Assembly: GCF_017741935.1 (NCBI RefSeq)
Contig: NZ_JAGHMH010000004.1
Location: forward strand, 186,001-250,000
DNA from: Rhizobium sp. 16-449-1b
Lineage (GTDB): Bacteria > Pseudomonadota > Alphaproteobacteria > Rhizobiales > Rhizobiaceae
Reading direction: 5' to 3'
DNA: 64,000 nucleotides
Numbering within the stretch: the first letter of the stretch is position 1; each line of letters starts with the position of its first letter. This document shows positions 1-9,171 of this stretch, in pieces. The notes beneath the pieces were generated by a model. The model saw nothing but the letters and a program-made list of their open reading frames with translations, did no database searches and was not told the DNA's origin. The position numbers and the translations under genes were made by a program.

Positions 1-1
1 T

Positions 2-2023
2 CGTGGCTATTTCGAGATCGAGCAGGAGATCATGGCGACGGGCGAGCATCGGCTCGACGTCGAGGAGATGGTCCGTTCGCCCTTGAGCGAACTCGTCACC
101 TGCCGGCTCACCTCGAAGCTTCCGTTGCGCAACGAGAAGGGGGAAGTCGTCGGCCTGATCGGCGTTTCGCGCGATATCACCGAGCGCAAGCGGCAGGAAG
201 AATTCCGTCGCGGTCAGGCGCAGGTGGTGGAGATGATTGCCCGCAATGAGCCGCTTGAGATGATCCTTGAGGCACTCGTCCTTCTGGTCGAGGCCGAGAT
301 CGAGGGCATAATGGGCTCGGTGCTCATTCTGGATCGCGACGGACGGCGGCTTTGTCACGGCGCGTCGCCTAGCCTGCCAAGCATCTACAGCCGCATGATC
401 GATGGCGTCACCATTGGTCCGAACGCCGGCTCGTGCGGAACGGCGGCCTGGCGTGGCAAGTTCGTCATGGTCGAGGACATGATGGTGGATCCGCTCTGGG
501 CCGATTACCGTGGTGTCGCCCAGCAATATGGCTTTCGCTCCTGCTGGTCCATGCCGGTCATGACGGCGCAGAACAACGTGCTCGGCACTTTCGCGCTCTA
601 TTCCAGCGAAGTCCGCCGCCCGACGCCGCGCGAGATGGAGTTCGTCGCCATGGCGACGCATATCGCCGGCATCGCCATAGAGCGCCGCCGCGGCGACGAG
701 CGCATCCAGTTCATGGCCCATCACGACGATCTGACCGGCCTGCCCAACCGCGCCTTCTTCAAGGAGCGCATGGCCAAGACGCTGCATCAGGCGCGCCGCA
801 GCGGCCGCAAGGTAACCGTCGCCTATATCGACCTCGATGATTTCAAGGATATCAACGACAGGCTGGGCCACGGGGCAGGCGACGAAGTGCTGAAGGAAGT
901 CGCGGCCCGCATGGCGAATGGCGTTCGCGCCTCCGATGTGGTCGTGCGCCTCGGCGGCGACGAATTCCTTGTCGTCCTCGTGCACCAGTCGAACCACGAC
1001 ACCGGCATCACGCGGCGCCTGCGCGAACTGCACAAGGCGGTGCGCAAGCCGATAAACTACCAGGACAAGCAGCTGCGTGTGACCTGCAGCATAGGCGTCG
1101 CTTCTTTCCCGAGCGACGGCGCCACGGCCGACGAGCTTCTGGCAAACGCCGACAGCGCCATGTACCGCTCCAAGCAGCTCGGGCGCGACACCCTGCAACA
1201 TTACCACGGCGCTCGCGACGCCGATCTCAATTTACCGGTCAGCGAGCAGGAGGAACTGCGGCAGGCGATTATCTCCGATCAGCTCATCCTCCACTATCAG
1301 CCGCAGGTCGATGTCTCGACACTTGCGGTCACGGGCCTCGAAGCGCTTGTCCGGTGGAAACATCCGACCCGCGGAATGGTGTCGCCGGCGGATTTCATTC
1401 CGATGGCGGAGGAGAGCGGTCTGATCGTCCCCCTCGGCCTTTGGGTGCTTAACGAAGCCTGCCGTCAGGCGCGGGCGTGGCAGGACATGGGCCTGCCGCC
1501 GCTTCGCATTGGCGTCAACGTCTCGGCGCGGCAGTTTACCGACAAGGACTTTGCGCGTCTGGTAAAGGAAGCGGTGGAGCGCTTCGGGCTCGCGCCGCGC
1601 TGGCTTGAGCTCGAGCTTACCGAAAGCGTGCTGATGCAGGATGCGGACCGCGCGCTGGCGACGATGAATGCGCTGCGCCCGCTGGGCATCCGCTTCTCGA
1701 TCGATGATTTCGGCAGCGGCTATTCGAGCCTGGCTTCCCTGAAGACCTTCCCCTTCGACCGCCTCAAGATGGACCGCTCGCTGATCGAGGCGCTGCCATC
1801 GGACAAGACCGCCGTCGCCATTGGCCTCGCCGTCATCTCGCTGGCGCAGACGCTGAAGCTCACAGTGGTCGCCGAGGGCGTGGAAACCGACGAGCAGCGG
1901 GAGTTCCTGCGCTTCGCCAAGTGTGAGGAGGCGCAGGGCTATCGCTTCTCCAGGCCGCTGCCCGCCGATCAGGTTCCCGGCTTCCTGAAAGGCTCTAGAT
2001 TTGGTCTTCCGTCACATTCATAA
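2..2023 (+). CDS. PAS-GAF-GGDEF-EAL cyclic-di-GMP cyclase/phosphodiesterase (5' end outside window)
   Basis: The frame is open to the left edge of the window, so the ATG at 32 is internal and the true start is missing. Numbering from that ATG, residues 1-55 are the end of a PAS/PAC domain (RDITERK), about 75-215 a GAF domain, 226-390 a GGDEF domain and 408-660 an EAL domain. The cyclase motif RLGGDEF is intact near residue 307, and an RxxD inhibitory site (RASD) sits five residues before it. The EAL domain keeps EALVRWKHP, LELTES, DDFGSGYSSL and AEGVE, the metal and substrate ligands of active phosphodiesterases. Both activities are therefore possible; which one dominates cannot be read from sequence. 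The PAS and GAF parts suggest that a small ligand or redox signal controls cyclic-di-GMP turnover. No membrane segment is visible in the part present. Confidence 0.93.
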   Translation, partial: RGYFEIEQEIMATGEHRLDVEEMVRSPLSELVTCRLTSKLPLRNEKGEVVGLIGVSRDITERKRQEEFRRGQAQVVEMIARNEPLEMILEALVLLVEAEIEGIMGSVLILDRDGRRLCHGASPSLPSIYSRMIDGVTIGPNAGSCGTAAWRGKFVMVEDMMVDPLWADYRGVAQQYGFRSCWSMPVMTAQNNVLGTFALYSSEVRRPTPREMEFVAMATHIAGIAIERRRGDERIQFMAHHDDLTGLPNRAFFKERMAKTLHQARRSGRKVTVAYIDLDDFKDINDRLGHGAGDEVLKEVAARMANGVRASDVVVRLGGDEFLVVLVHQSNHDTGITRRLRELHKAVRKPINYQDKQLRVTCSIGVASFPSDGATADELLANADSAMYRSKQLGRDTLQHYHGARDADLNLPVSEQEELRQAIISDQLILHYQPQVDVSTLAVTGLEALVRWKHPTRGMVSPADFIPMAEESGLIVPLGLWVLNEACRQARAWQDMGLPPLRIGVNVSARQFTDKDFARLVKEAVERFGLAPRWLELELTESVLMQDADRALATMNALRPLGIRFSIDDFGSGYSSLASLKTFPFDRLKMDRSLIEALPSDKTAVAIGLAVISLAQTLKLTVVAEGVETDEQREFLRFAKCEEAQGYRFSRPLPADQVPGFLKGSRFGLPSHS

Positions 2024-2239
2024 TCTCAATTCATAAGCTTTATCTGTTTTCAATATCTACCGATCTTGCCTCTTCGCCACTAACTTTCCAAGATGGATGG
2101 TCGACCGTTTGTGTCCGACTTCAATCGATCGCGGAATCGACGATGAGCATTTTCGGAATATTGGCATTGCCGGTTGCGATGTCGTAGGTCTGTTCCGAGC
2201 CTGTCGCTTCCATGATCGGTCACAGCGAGGTGAGCGCCG

Positions 2240-3166
2240 ATGAACACGAGATTTGACCAGGGTGTCGACAGCACGGCGCTGGCTGTGCCGTTTCGCGAGA
2301 AAAGCTCGGACGCCCCGCTCGAAATCCTGTCCTTCGCGCTCGATGCCCTGAAATCCGGAATGCCGGCCGCCCTCATTTTTCTCACCGAAATCCGAGGCGG
2401 TGCGGCGCGCGCGCTTGGCGCGCAGATGGCGGTGCGGGCCGATGGCGGCTTCTGTGGATTTGTCTCCGGCGGATGCGTCGAAGCAGCGGTTGCGGCAGAG
2501 GCGCTGGAGGCGCTGGTACTCGGCACGGACAAGGAGCTGATGCTTGGCGCGGGCTCGCCTTACTTCGATATTGTTCTGCCCTGCGGCGGTGGCCTGACAT
2601 TGACGATACACTGTCTGAAGGACGGCACGGCGTTGAGTGAGATCGTCCGCGGTCTGATGGCGCGGCGCCGCGTTGCCCTGCGTTACGTCCCCGCGTCCTC
2701 CTCCCTCGTGTTCGATGCGCAGGCGGCCGAGACCGGCTGGTCCGAGGCCGGTTTCACGATGGCGTATCGTCCGGCGCCGCTCATTTTCGTGTCGGGACAG
2801 TCGATCGAAACCGAGACATTGTCGCGCATAGCGCAATCGGCGAGTTACGAAGTGCGCCAGCTCGATCCGGCAAACGTGCCAAAGCCGGAAGATTTCGATC
2901 CCGATTCCGCGCTCGTCCTCCTGCATCACGATATCGAGCGTGAAGTCGGACCGTTGATCGCCGCCCTTGCCGGCGCGCCGTTTTATATCGGGGCGCTCGG
3001 CGGCGTCAGAACGCATGCGCGGCGCGTTGCGAAGCTCGAGGAGCTCGGATGCTCGAAAGCGTCCATCGAAACGATCAAGGCGCCGATCGGGATCTTTTCC
3101 AAGGCGCGGGACGCGGTATCGCTTTCCCTGTCGATCCTCGCCGATATCGCCGCTCTCCGCCGCTAG
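2240..3166 (+). CDS. XdhC/CoxI family molybdenum-cofactor chaperone
   Basis: This 308-residue protein has the two XdhC parts: an N-terminal XdhC_CoxI domain (about 20-110, with the conserved FVSGGCVEAAV stretch) and a C-terminal Rossmann-like XdhC_C domain (about 170-300, FYIGALGGVRTHARR). XdhC proteins bind the molybdenum cofactor, help its sulfuration and insert it into hydroxylases of the xanthine dehydrogenase family; they are not part of the finished enzyme. A GAGGTG-like ribosome site precedes the ATG. Two such hydroxylases (5.2-7.9 kb and 8.5-12.3 kb) lie next door, and E. coli PaoABC has its own XdhC-like helper PaoD, so this gene probably matures one or both. It is followed after 60 bp by a cytochrome c gene on the same strand. 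The client assignment is inference from position. Confidence 0.88.
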   Translation: MNTRFDQGVDSTALAVPFREKSSDAPLEILSFALDALKSGMPAALIFLTEIRGGAARALGAQMAVRADGGFCGFVSGGCVEAAVAAEALEALVLGTDKELMLGAGSPYFDIVLPCGGGLTLTIHCLKDGTALSEIVRGLMARRRVALRYVPASSSLVFDAQAAETGWSEAGFTMAYRPAPLIFVSGQSIETETLSRIAQSASYEVRQLDPANVPKPEDFDPDSALVLLHHDIEREVGPLIAALAGAPFYIGALGGVRTHARRVAKLEELGCSKASIETIKAPIGIFSKARDAVSLSLSILADIAALRR

Positions 3167-3226
3167 TCCGGCCTTTCCGCGCGCAAACAACAATCAGCCC
3201 AGAGCCGTTTGAATAAAGGATACCGC

Positions 3227-3625
3227 ATGACATTTTCGGGAAAACGCCTCGCTCTCGCGATGTCCTGTCTGGTTCTCGTTGCCGTTCCCAATATCGGCGC
3301 AAGAGCACAGGATGCCTCCGCCGGCGCGATGTTGTTCCGGCAGCGGTGCTCGGCATGCCACGCGCTGGATGCCGCTCAAAAGAGGGTAGGGCCGCATCTC
3401 GATGGTGTCGTCGGCCGCCCTGCTGGCAGTGTCGAGGGCGCGCGATATTCGAAGGGCATGCAGGCGCTCGGCGTTCAATGGAATGCGGAAAGCCTGGACA
3501 GGTTTCTCACCAACCCGCGCCAGATGGTCCCGGGCTCCTTCATGCCGATCTCCGTGGGCAATGCCGCGGACAGGCACAACATCATATCCTACCTGGAAAG
3601 CGTCTCGGTCCAGCCGGCCAACTAG
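3227..3625 (+). CDS. small periplasmic monoheme cytochrome c
   Basis: A 132-residue protein with a signal peptide (positively charged start, hydrophobic core LALAMSCLVLVAVPN, cleavage after ARAQ) and one heme-binding CSACH motif near residue 45. The rest (GPHLDGVVGRPAG, YSKGMQALG, PGSFMPI with the axial Met) matches class I cytochrome c of the c2/c552 type. I chose the ATG at 3227 because AAAGGA at 3215-3220 lies six bases upstream; a TTG at 3209 is in frame but has no site. It probably takes electrons from a neighbouring periplasmic molybdenum dehydrogenase or its triheme cytochrome and passes them to an oxidase. It is convergent with the triheme cytochrome gene and shares a terminator with it. 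Confidence 0.88.
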   Translation: MTFSGKRLALAMSCLVLVAVPNIGARAQDASAGAMLFRQRCSACHALDAAQKRVGPHLDGVVGRPAGSVEGARYSKGMQALGVQWNAESLDRFLTNPRQMVPGSFMPISVGNAADRHNIISYLESVSVQPAN

Positions 3626-3666
3626 CTCCAGAGCTAGCGCCCGGTGTATGCCGGATCAACGTGATA

Positions 3667-3699
3667 GCCTCCCGCCCCGCGCTGAGCGGGACGGGAGGC
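3667..3699. terminator. bidirectional hairpin between convergent cytochrome genes
   Basis: GCCTCCCG at 3667-3674 pairs with CGGGAGGC at 3692-3699, extended by an inner CCGC/GCGG pairing around a GCTGA loop. It lies in the gap between the 3' ends of the plus-strand cytochrome (3625) and the minus-strand triheme cytochrome (3729), with TTTT just after it on the plus strand. Confidence 0.75.
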
Positions 3700-3728
3700 A
3701 CTGTTTTCCGTGACCTGTAAACGGGCGA

Positions 3729-5129
3729 CTAGCGCATCTGCAGAACGATCGGGCTGCTGCTTGCCGGGTCGGTATGCTCTCGCATGGCTTTGACCTCGGT
3801 CGGGTTGACGGCCTTGCCATGGTTGCCCCACGAGGAGCGGACATAGGTGAGGACATCGGCGATCTCACGGTCCGAGAGCTGTTCGCGGAAGGGCGGCATG
3901 CGGTAGGCGTCCGGCACGCCGGCGGTCACGACGCGGGCGGAGCCATTGAGCGTTGCGTTGATCTGGGAATCCGGGTGGTCGATCAGCGAAGCCGTCGATC
4001 CTGCAAGCGGCGGAATCCAGGGGGCTTTACCGCCGCCGTCGGGCCCATGGCAGAATCCGCATCTGGTGGCATAGGTCTTGGCGCCGGGCGCTGCATCCGC
4101 GGTGCTGCTCACATTCGTGACGGTGGCCGCCGATGCCTGAACGACCCATGGTGTGCCGTCGCGGGCCGGATCGCCCGGAAGCGACTTAAGATAGTGGCTG
4201 ATCGCCCGGAGATCGTCATCGCTCATGAACTGCGTCGAGTTGTTGTAGGCCTCGGCCATCGAACCGAAGACCACGGCGTGCTGGTTGCGGCCGTTCTTGA
4301 GGAAGGCGAAGATATCGTCCTCGCTCCAGCGTCCGAGGCCGGTATTGTGATCCTGCCGAAGGCTCGGTGCATACCATCCGTCGAGCAGCGCGCCGGACAG
4401 GAATAGCAGACTGCCGTCGTCGAGCGCTTTTTCGTTCATCGTGACGCTGCGTGGCGTATGGCACGCGCCACAATGGCCGGCTGCCTGCACCAGGTAGGCG
4501 CCGCGGTTCCACACCGCGTCCTGCGCAGGCTTGTCGGCATAGATGCCCTGGTCGACGAAAACAGCATTCCAGAGCGCCAGCGGCCAGCGCATGTTCATCG
4601 GCCACTCGATGCCGGTCTGACGGTTCGGTTGATTGACCGGCTGCACGCCGTCCATGAAGAACGCATAGAGAGCGCGGACGTCATCGTCGCTCAGCTTCAC
4701 ATAAGACGGATAGGGCATGGCGGGGTAAAGCCGCCGGCGATCGGGGGTCACGCCGTGGCGGACGGCGCGGTCGAAATCGGCCAGCGTATAGTTGCCGATC
4801 CCGGTCTGCTTGTCCGGCGTGATATTGGTGGCGAAGATGGAGCCGAGCGGCGTGCCCATTTCGAGCCCGCCGGTGAACGGCTTGCCATCGGGAAGGCTGT
4901 GGCAGGCAACGCAATCGGCCTGCCGCGCGACCATCTCGCCGCGGGCAACGAGCTCGCTGGCGGCGCCGGTGGTGATGCCGGCGCTCTCGAATGGTGATGA
5001 GGGCTTGGAGGTGACGAACCAGAAAAGGCCGCCTCCGACGATAATAATGATTAGAAGAACGACCAGAAAGACTTTTTTCAAGGACAATCCATCCTCTTGA
5101 AACAGGCTGATGTTAACGGCTTTGCGCAA
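3729..5129 (-). CDS. membrane-anchored triheme cytochrome c subunit of a molybdenum dehydrogenase
   Basis: A protein of up to 466 residues with three heme sites, CVACH, CGACH and CGFCH, each in its own cytochrome domain (about 65-170, 210-320 and 345-440). An N-terminal hydrophobic helix (VFLVVLLIIIIVGGGLFWF) anchors it with the hemes in the periplasm. The layout matches the triheme cytochromes that accompany periplasmic alcohol, aldehyde and IorAB-like dehydrogenases, passing electrons to ubiquinone or an oxidase. The upstream genes on this strand are the molybdopterin subunit (89-bp gap) and the 2Fe-2S subunit, so the three likely form one operon and complex. The ATG at 5129 gives a 16-residue polar leader before LKKVFLVV; a TTG at codon 17 behind AGAGGA is another plausible start. 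Confidence 0.9.
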   Translation of the reverse strand: MRKAVNISLFQEDGLSLKKVFLVVLLIIIIVGGGLFWFVTSKPSSPFESAGITTGAASELVARGEMVARQADCVACHSLPDGKPFTGGLEMGTPLGSIFATNITPDKQTGIGNYTLADFDRAVRHGVTPDRRRLYPAMPYPSYVKLSDDDVRALYAFFMDGVQPVNQPNRQTGIEWPMNMRWPLALWNAVFVDQGIYADKPAQDAVWNRGAYLVQAAGHCGACHTPRSVTMNEKALDDGSLLFLSGALLDGWYAPSLRQDHNTGLGRWSEDDIFAFLKNGRNQHAVVFGSMAEAYNNSTQFMSDDDLRAISHYLKSLPGDPARDGTPWVVQASAATVTNVSSTADAAPGAKTYATRCGFCHGPDGGGKAPWIPPLAGSTASLIDHPDSQINATLNGSARVVTAGVPDAYRMPPFREQLSDREIADVLTYVRSSWGNHGKAVNPTEVKAMREHTDPASSSPIVLQMR

Positions 5130-5218
5130 GCGCGCGTGGCTCGACCGCGGCGGTTACCAGAACGTTGCCGGGATAAGGGATCCCGGCAACGTTGCTGACG
5201 GCGGAGGGGCGCGGCGCG

Positions 5219-7486
5219 CTAGCTGTCGAACGTGTATTGAGAAAGAGGCATGCTGCGGATGCGCTGGCCCGTCAGGGTCGAGACCGCATTTGCGACCGCT
5301 GGCGGGACAGCCGGAAGACCCGGTTCCCCGATGCCGCCCATCTTCTCGCCGCTTTCGACGACCCGCGTGTGAACGCGAGGCATCTCGGCTGGCGAAAGGA
5401 TCGGGTAGAGGTCGTAGTTGCGGGCAACGGGCTGCCCCTCCTGATAGACCACTTCCTCGAGCAGGACCTGGGAAACACCCAGCGCCGCCGCCGAGTTGAT
5501 CTGGGCGTCGACAATCGCCGGATTGACGATGTTGCCCGGATCGACCGCTTCCCACAGGTCGTGCACCACAACCTTGCCCGCCGAGATCGACACCTCGGCG
5601 ATGGCTGCGGTGAAGCTGCCGAAAGCCGACGCCATGGCCACGCCGCGGGCGCGTCGTGAGCCGTCGGCCGCCGTGAACGGTCCGCGCTTCCAGCCCCCCG
5701 ACAGTTCGCCTGCCGCCTTGAGAAGGGTGCTCAGTCGCGGATTGTCCTTCAGCAGCTGAAGGCGCAGCTCGTAGGGGTCCTTGCCACCCTTGTCGGCCAG
5801 CTCATCGAGGAACGTCTCGTAGAGGAAGTCGTTCATCGAGTTGCCGACCGAACGCCAGTAGGCGAGCATGGTCGGATTTTCGACGTATAGCTGAGCGATA
5901 CGTCGGTTGGGGATGGCGTAGGCCTTGCCTGTCAGGCCTTCCACGGCGGTGTCGTCGATCTTGTCGTCGCTGTGGCCGTAGATGTTCTCGCTCGGTCCCT
6001 CGCAGATGCTGACGGCCTCGATGGCCACCGGCATGCCGTTATCGTCGAGCGCGCCACGGAACCGCACGGCCGCCATCGGCCGCATCGGATCCCGCAGGAA
6101 CTCTTCTTCACGGCTCCAGATCAGCTTGATCGGACGGCCGGTTTCCTTGGCAAGCTGGATTGCCTGCGGGTAGGGGTTGGCCGCGGGATAGAGGAAGTGG
6201 CGTCCGAAGAAGCCGCCGAGCAGCGGGCTGTGCACGTTGATCTTCGATGCATCGAGACCGGTAAGGGTGGCGATATTCGCCTGATACTGTTCTGGCGCCT
6301 GGTTCGGCATCCACAGATCCAGGGTGCCGTCCTCGTTGAACCGTGCCAGCGTCGAAGGCGGCTCCAGCTGTGCGTGATGCAGATACTGGCTGTGATAGGT
6401 CGCCGAGACGACGGTCTTGGCAGCGGCAAGCACTGCCGTCGCATCTCCCACCTTTTCCGCGTCCTTGCCGTCGCCCGGCTCATTGGCCAGACGCTGGCTG
6501 AAGGCGGCGGTCGAGAAATCCGCCGGCATCGTGCGGATGCCGTCGATCACCGGCTTGGCGCCCGCCTCCTGCCATTCGACCTGCAGTGCTTCGGCGGCGC
6601 GCTTGGCATTCCACCAGCGTTCCGCGACGACCGCGACGGCGCCGGGCAGGCGGTGCACCGAGTGGATACCCGGCATCGCCTTGACGGCATCCTCATTGCG
6701 GATGTCGCCGACCGACATGCCGAGCCGCGGCGCGTGCTGGACAGCCGCATGCAACATGCCGTCGACCTTGCAGTCGATGCCGTAGATCGCTCTGCCGGTT
6801 GATTTGTCGAGCACGTCGAGGCGCTGTACGGGCTTGCCGATCCAGCGGAACTGCGACCGGTCCCTGAGCGTAACGCTGTCGGTGGCCGGAACATCAAGTG
6901 CCATCGCTTCCGTCGCGAGTTCGCCGTAAGCGAGCTTGCGCCCCGAGGCCGCGTGCACCACATGGCCGGGCTCCGTCGTCAATTCGCTGACCGGTGCGTT
7001 CAACCGCGTTGCGGCCGCCTGCACCAGCATCGCCCGACAGAGGGCGCCGAGCTTGCGCATCGTGTCATAGCTGGTGCGCACCGACATGCTGCCGCCGGTG
7101 ATGCGCATCGTGCCGTTGACGACCAGATAATCCGGTCCGGTCGGCGCGTTTTCCACCACGAAGGAGGCCGGGTCGAGGTCGAGCTCCTCGCCGACGATCT
7201 GGGCCATTGCGGTGAAAACGCCCTGGCCACCCTCGACGAAGGGGCTCATCAGCCGCGCCGTATTGTCCGGGCGGATTTCCAGAAACGCCGGAACGCGGGT
7301 TCCCGGCGCCATCGTCTTGGCCGCTTCCTGGGCGCGTGCGCCGTCGATCGGCAGCCCGAAACCCAGCACCAGGGCACCGGCGGTCGCGCCGATGGAGCCG
7401 AGCAGGAAGTTGCGCCGTGATACGTTGACCGGTACGGCCGTGGTCAGTTCCGTCTGACCGTCGATTTCGCGAACGGGGGCGGTCAT
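5219..7486 (-). CDS. Tat-exported molybdopterin subunit, IorB-like (xanthine dehydrogenase family)
   Basis: This 755-residue large subunit carries a twin-arginine signal (SRRNFLLGS, then a hydrophobic stretch, ARAQ) and so works in the periplasm. The body matches the single-chain molybdopterin subunit of the isoquinoline 1-oxidoreductase/nicotinate dehydrogenase group: an aldehyde-oxidase a/b hammerhead domain near 220-300, molybdopterin motifs such as GGQGVF and GGFFGRHF, and a C-terminal GEPGLPAVPPA, whose Glu corresponds to the general base of xanthine dehydrogenases. Its start overlaps the stop of the 2Fe-2S gene by 4 bp (7483-7486), typical of translational coupling. Lack of an FAD subunit plus a triheme cytochrome downstream implies electrons go to cytochromes, not NAD. 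The substrate (an aldehyde or N-heterocycle) cannot be told from sequence. Confidence 0.92.
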   Translation of the reverse strand: MTAPVREIDGQTELTTAVPVNVSRRNFLLGSIGATAGALVLGFGLPIDGARAQEAAKTMAPGTRVPAFLEIRPDNTARLMSPFVEGGQGVFTAMAQIVGEELDLDPASFVVENAPTGPDYLVVNGTMRITGGSMSVRTSYDTMRKLGALCRAMLVQAAATRLNAPVSELTTEPGHVVHAASGRKLAYGELATEAMALDVPATDSVTLRDRSQFRWIGKPVQRLDVLDKSTGRAIYGIDCKVDGMLHAAVQHAPRLGMSVGDIRNEDAVKAMPGIHSVHRLPGAVAVVAERWWNAKRAAEALQVEWQEAGAKPVIDGIRTMPADFSTAAFSQRLANEPGDGKDAEKVGDATAVLAAAKTVVSATYHSQYLHHAQLEPPSTLARFNEDGTLDLWMPNQAPEQYQANIATLTGLDASKINVHSPLLGGFFGRHFLYPAANPYPQAIQLAKETGRPIKLIWSREEEFLRDPMRPMAAVRFRGALDDNGMPVAIEAVSICEGPSENIYGHSDDKIDDTAVEGLTGKAYAIPNRRIAQLYVENPTMLAYWRSVGNSMNDFLYETFLDELADKGGKDPYELRLQLLKDNPRLSTLLKAAGELSGGWKRGPFTAADGSRRARGVAMASAFGSFTAAIAEVSISAGKVVVHDLWEAVDPGNIVNPAIVDAQINSAAALGVSQVLLEEVVYQEGQPVARNYDLYPILSPAEMPRVHTRVVESGEKMGGIGEPGLPAVPPAVANAVSTLTGQRIRSMPLSQYTFDS

Positions 7487-7944
7487 AGCGTTTCCACCTT
7501 CTGACCGGAGAGATCCTGAACCGCTGCCTTGATGGCGTTATACGTTCCGCAACGACAGAGATTGACCATGGCGGCGGCGATCTCATCGTCTGATGGAGTG
7601 GCGGTCTGCTTCAAGAGCGCGGTTGCCGCAATCACCTGGCCGGACTGGCAGTAGCCGCATTGCGGCACCTGGTGCGCGATCCATGCGGCCACGACGCGCT
7701 GGCCCACTGGATCGTTCTCGATCGCTTCGATCGTGGTAACCGATCGGCCGACGACGCTTTCGAGCGGCGTGACGCAGGATCGGACGATTTCGCCATCGAC
7801 CATGACGGAGCAAGCCCCGCACTGCGCAAGTCCGCAACCATACTTCGTGCCCGTCATCCCGAGTTCGTCACGAATTACCCACAGGAGTGGTGTGTCGCCC
7901 TCCGATGTCACATCGTGGGCCTGACCATTGATCTGGATTTTCAT
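7483..7944 (-). CDS. 2Fe-2S subunit, IorA-like
   Basis: A 153-residue protein with an N-terminal plant-ferredoxin-type cluster site (CGLAQCGACSVMV plus a later Cys in VRSC) and a C-terminal helical 2Fe-2S domain (CGYCQSG and CRC). It has no signal peptide of its own, so it probably leaves the cytoplasm folded with the Tat-carrying large subunit. It is first in the minus-strand operon 2Fe-2S, molybdopterin, triheme cytochrome, and relays electrons from the molybdenum site to the cytochrome. The promoter should lie in the divergent gap 7945-8526. Confidence 0.92.
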   Translation of the reverse strand: MKIQINGQAHDVTSEGDTPLLWVIRDELGMTGTKYGCGLAQCGACSVMVDGEIVRSCVTPLESVVGRSVTTIEAIENDPVGQRVVAAWIAHQVPQCGYCQSGQVIAATALLKQTATPSDDEIAAAMVNLCRCGTYNAIKAAVQDLSGQKVETL

Positions 7945-8526
7945 CTTTGTGCCTTAGCTTGGTCGGATACTGGTGAGAATGTCTCGCGATCCGTCGCGCT
8001 GACCAATGTCAGTCACGCTTCGGTCGCTCAGCTTCCCCGAATATCCGCGGCTTGAATAGACCGCTAGAAGTCATAGGGGTTATGAATCCAGAGCATAAAT
8101 CCGCAGGCGTGGCAGATGCTATGATCGATCGTGCAAGATACGAGCGTGGACTAACGAATTGCGAGGCATTTAGTTCCAACGCCCCCGTCGTTTTACCGAC
8201 ATCGTGCATCGAGCAATCTCTCGCATATATGACACAAACATTGAAATCGGACAGCACCACGCTTCTAACGACCGGTTCACTTTCTCTTTAACCGGGCGTG
8301 AATTTGATCCTGGCCAGTTTCCGATCCTTCAACATATTGAAATATATTGTTATTTCAAATTTTCTGCATTGGTGAACGCAGAGTATAAGCCTTATCGTCA
8401 TGTGGCCGGTAATCACCGTCTCTCTCTGACCTAACCTTTCTCACTCAACGAAGCGGACTGTCGGCCTTGCCTCAAACTTCGTCCGAGGTCGGCCGCCGCC
8501 GTGGCGACTGAGCAAAGGAGAAAGCC
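7945..8526. other. divergent control region between two molybdenum hydroxylase operons
   Basis: This 582-bp gap is AT-richer than its flanks. It must hold the promoters for the IorA-like operon (leftward) and the PaoA-like operon (rightward). Short open frames in it have no ribosome sites, motifs or matching codon use, so I call no gene. The clearest signal is the inverted repeat at 8337-8358, listed separately. Confidence 0.6.
8337..8358. promoter_or_regulatory. inverted repeat, candidate operator
   Basis: TTGAAATA (8337-8344) and TATTTCAA (8351-8358) are perfect reverse complements around a 6-bp spacer, about 170 bp upstream of the paoA-like start. No regulator gene is adjacent, so the binding protein is unknown. 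Confidence 0.5.
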
Positions 8527-9171
8527 TTGAAGACCGTTCCAAGCATGATCGAAATATCTCGGCGGGACCTGATGGTGGGGACCGCCGCCGTTTCCGTCGC
8601 GACCGCGAATGCGGCAAGCCCGGTATTCGCCCAATCCGCCGCCCCGGCAGCCGCGGAGAATCATTCGCAGGTCGTGTTCACGGTGAATGGAACGCCACAC
8701 GAGCTGGATCTCGACAACCGCACGACCCTGTTGGATGCGCTGAGGGAACATCTGCACCTGACCGGTACCAAGAAGGGCTGCGATCACGGACAGTGCGGCG
8801 CCTGCACCGTCATGGTGGATGGCCGCAGGATCAATTCCTGTCTGTCGCTCGCCGTCATGCACGAGGGCGACCAGATCACCACGATCGAGGGGCTCGGCAC
8901 CACGGCCGACATGCACCCGATGCAGGCCGCCTTCGTCAAGCATGACGGTTTCCAGTGCGGTTACTGTACGCCCGGACAGATCTGTTCCTCCGTCGCCGTG
9001 CTCGAGGAAATCAAGGCCGGCATCCCGAGCCATGTCACCAATGACCTGACGGCGCCGACCGAAGTCAGCGATGCCGAGATCCGCGAACGCATGAGTGGCA
9101 ACATCTGTCGATGCGGCGCCTATCCGAACATCGTTGCAGCCATCAACGAAGTCGCAGGGAGGCAGGCATGA
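8527..9171 (+). CDS. paoA: Tat-exported 2Fe-2S subunit of periplasmic aldehyde oxidoreductase (PaoA-like)
   Basis: This 214-residue protein begins with a Tat signal ([20 protein letters not shown], then FAQ), as E. coli PaoA does. It has the ferredoxin-type cluster [13 protein letters not shown] with a later Cys (NSC), then the helical domain with CGYCTPGQ and CRC. The TTG start is supported by AAGGAG at 8515-8520, six bases upstream. In E. coli the PaoABC heterotrimer is exported by PaoA's signal and detoxifies aromatic aldehydes. The next gene overlaps the stop by 4 bp. Gene order (2Fe-2S, FAD, molybdopterin) and lengths match paoABC well. The exact substrate is unproven. Confidence 0.88.
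   Translation: MKTVPSMIEISRRDLMVGTAAVSVATANAASPVFAQSAAPAAAENHSQVVFTVNGTPHELDLDNRTTLLDALREHLHLTGTKKGCDHGQCGACTVMVDGRRINSCLSLAVMHEGDQITTIEGLGTTADMHPMQAAFVKHDGFQCGYCTPGQICSSVAVLEEIKAGIPSHVTNDLTAPTEVSDAEIRERMSGNICRCGAYPNIVAAINEVAGRQA

Noticed and set aside
2..2023. LapD-type receptor for the adhesin
   Set aside because: GGDEF and EAL motifs are intact, no periplasmic LapD-like domain is visible and the gene is 27 kb away.
8052..8434. Two short plus-strand open frames in the divergent hydroxylase gap
   Set aside because: No ribosome site, no recognisable domain and AT-rich composition fitting a control region.
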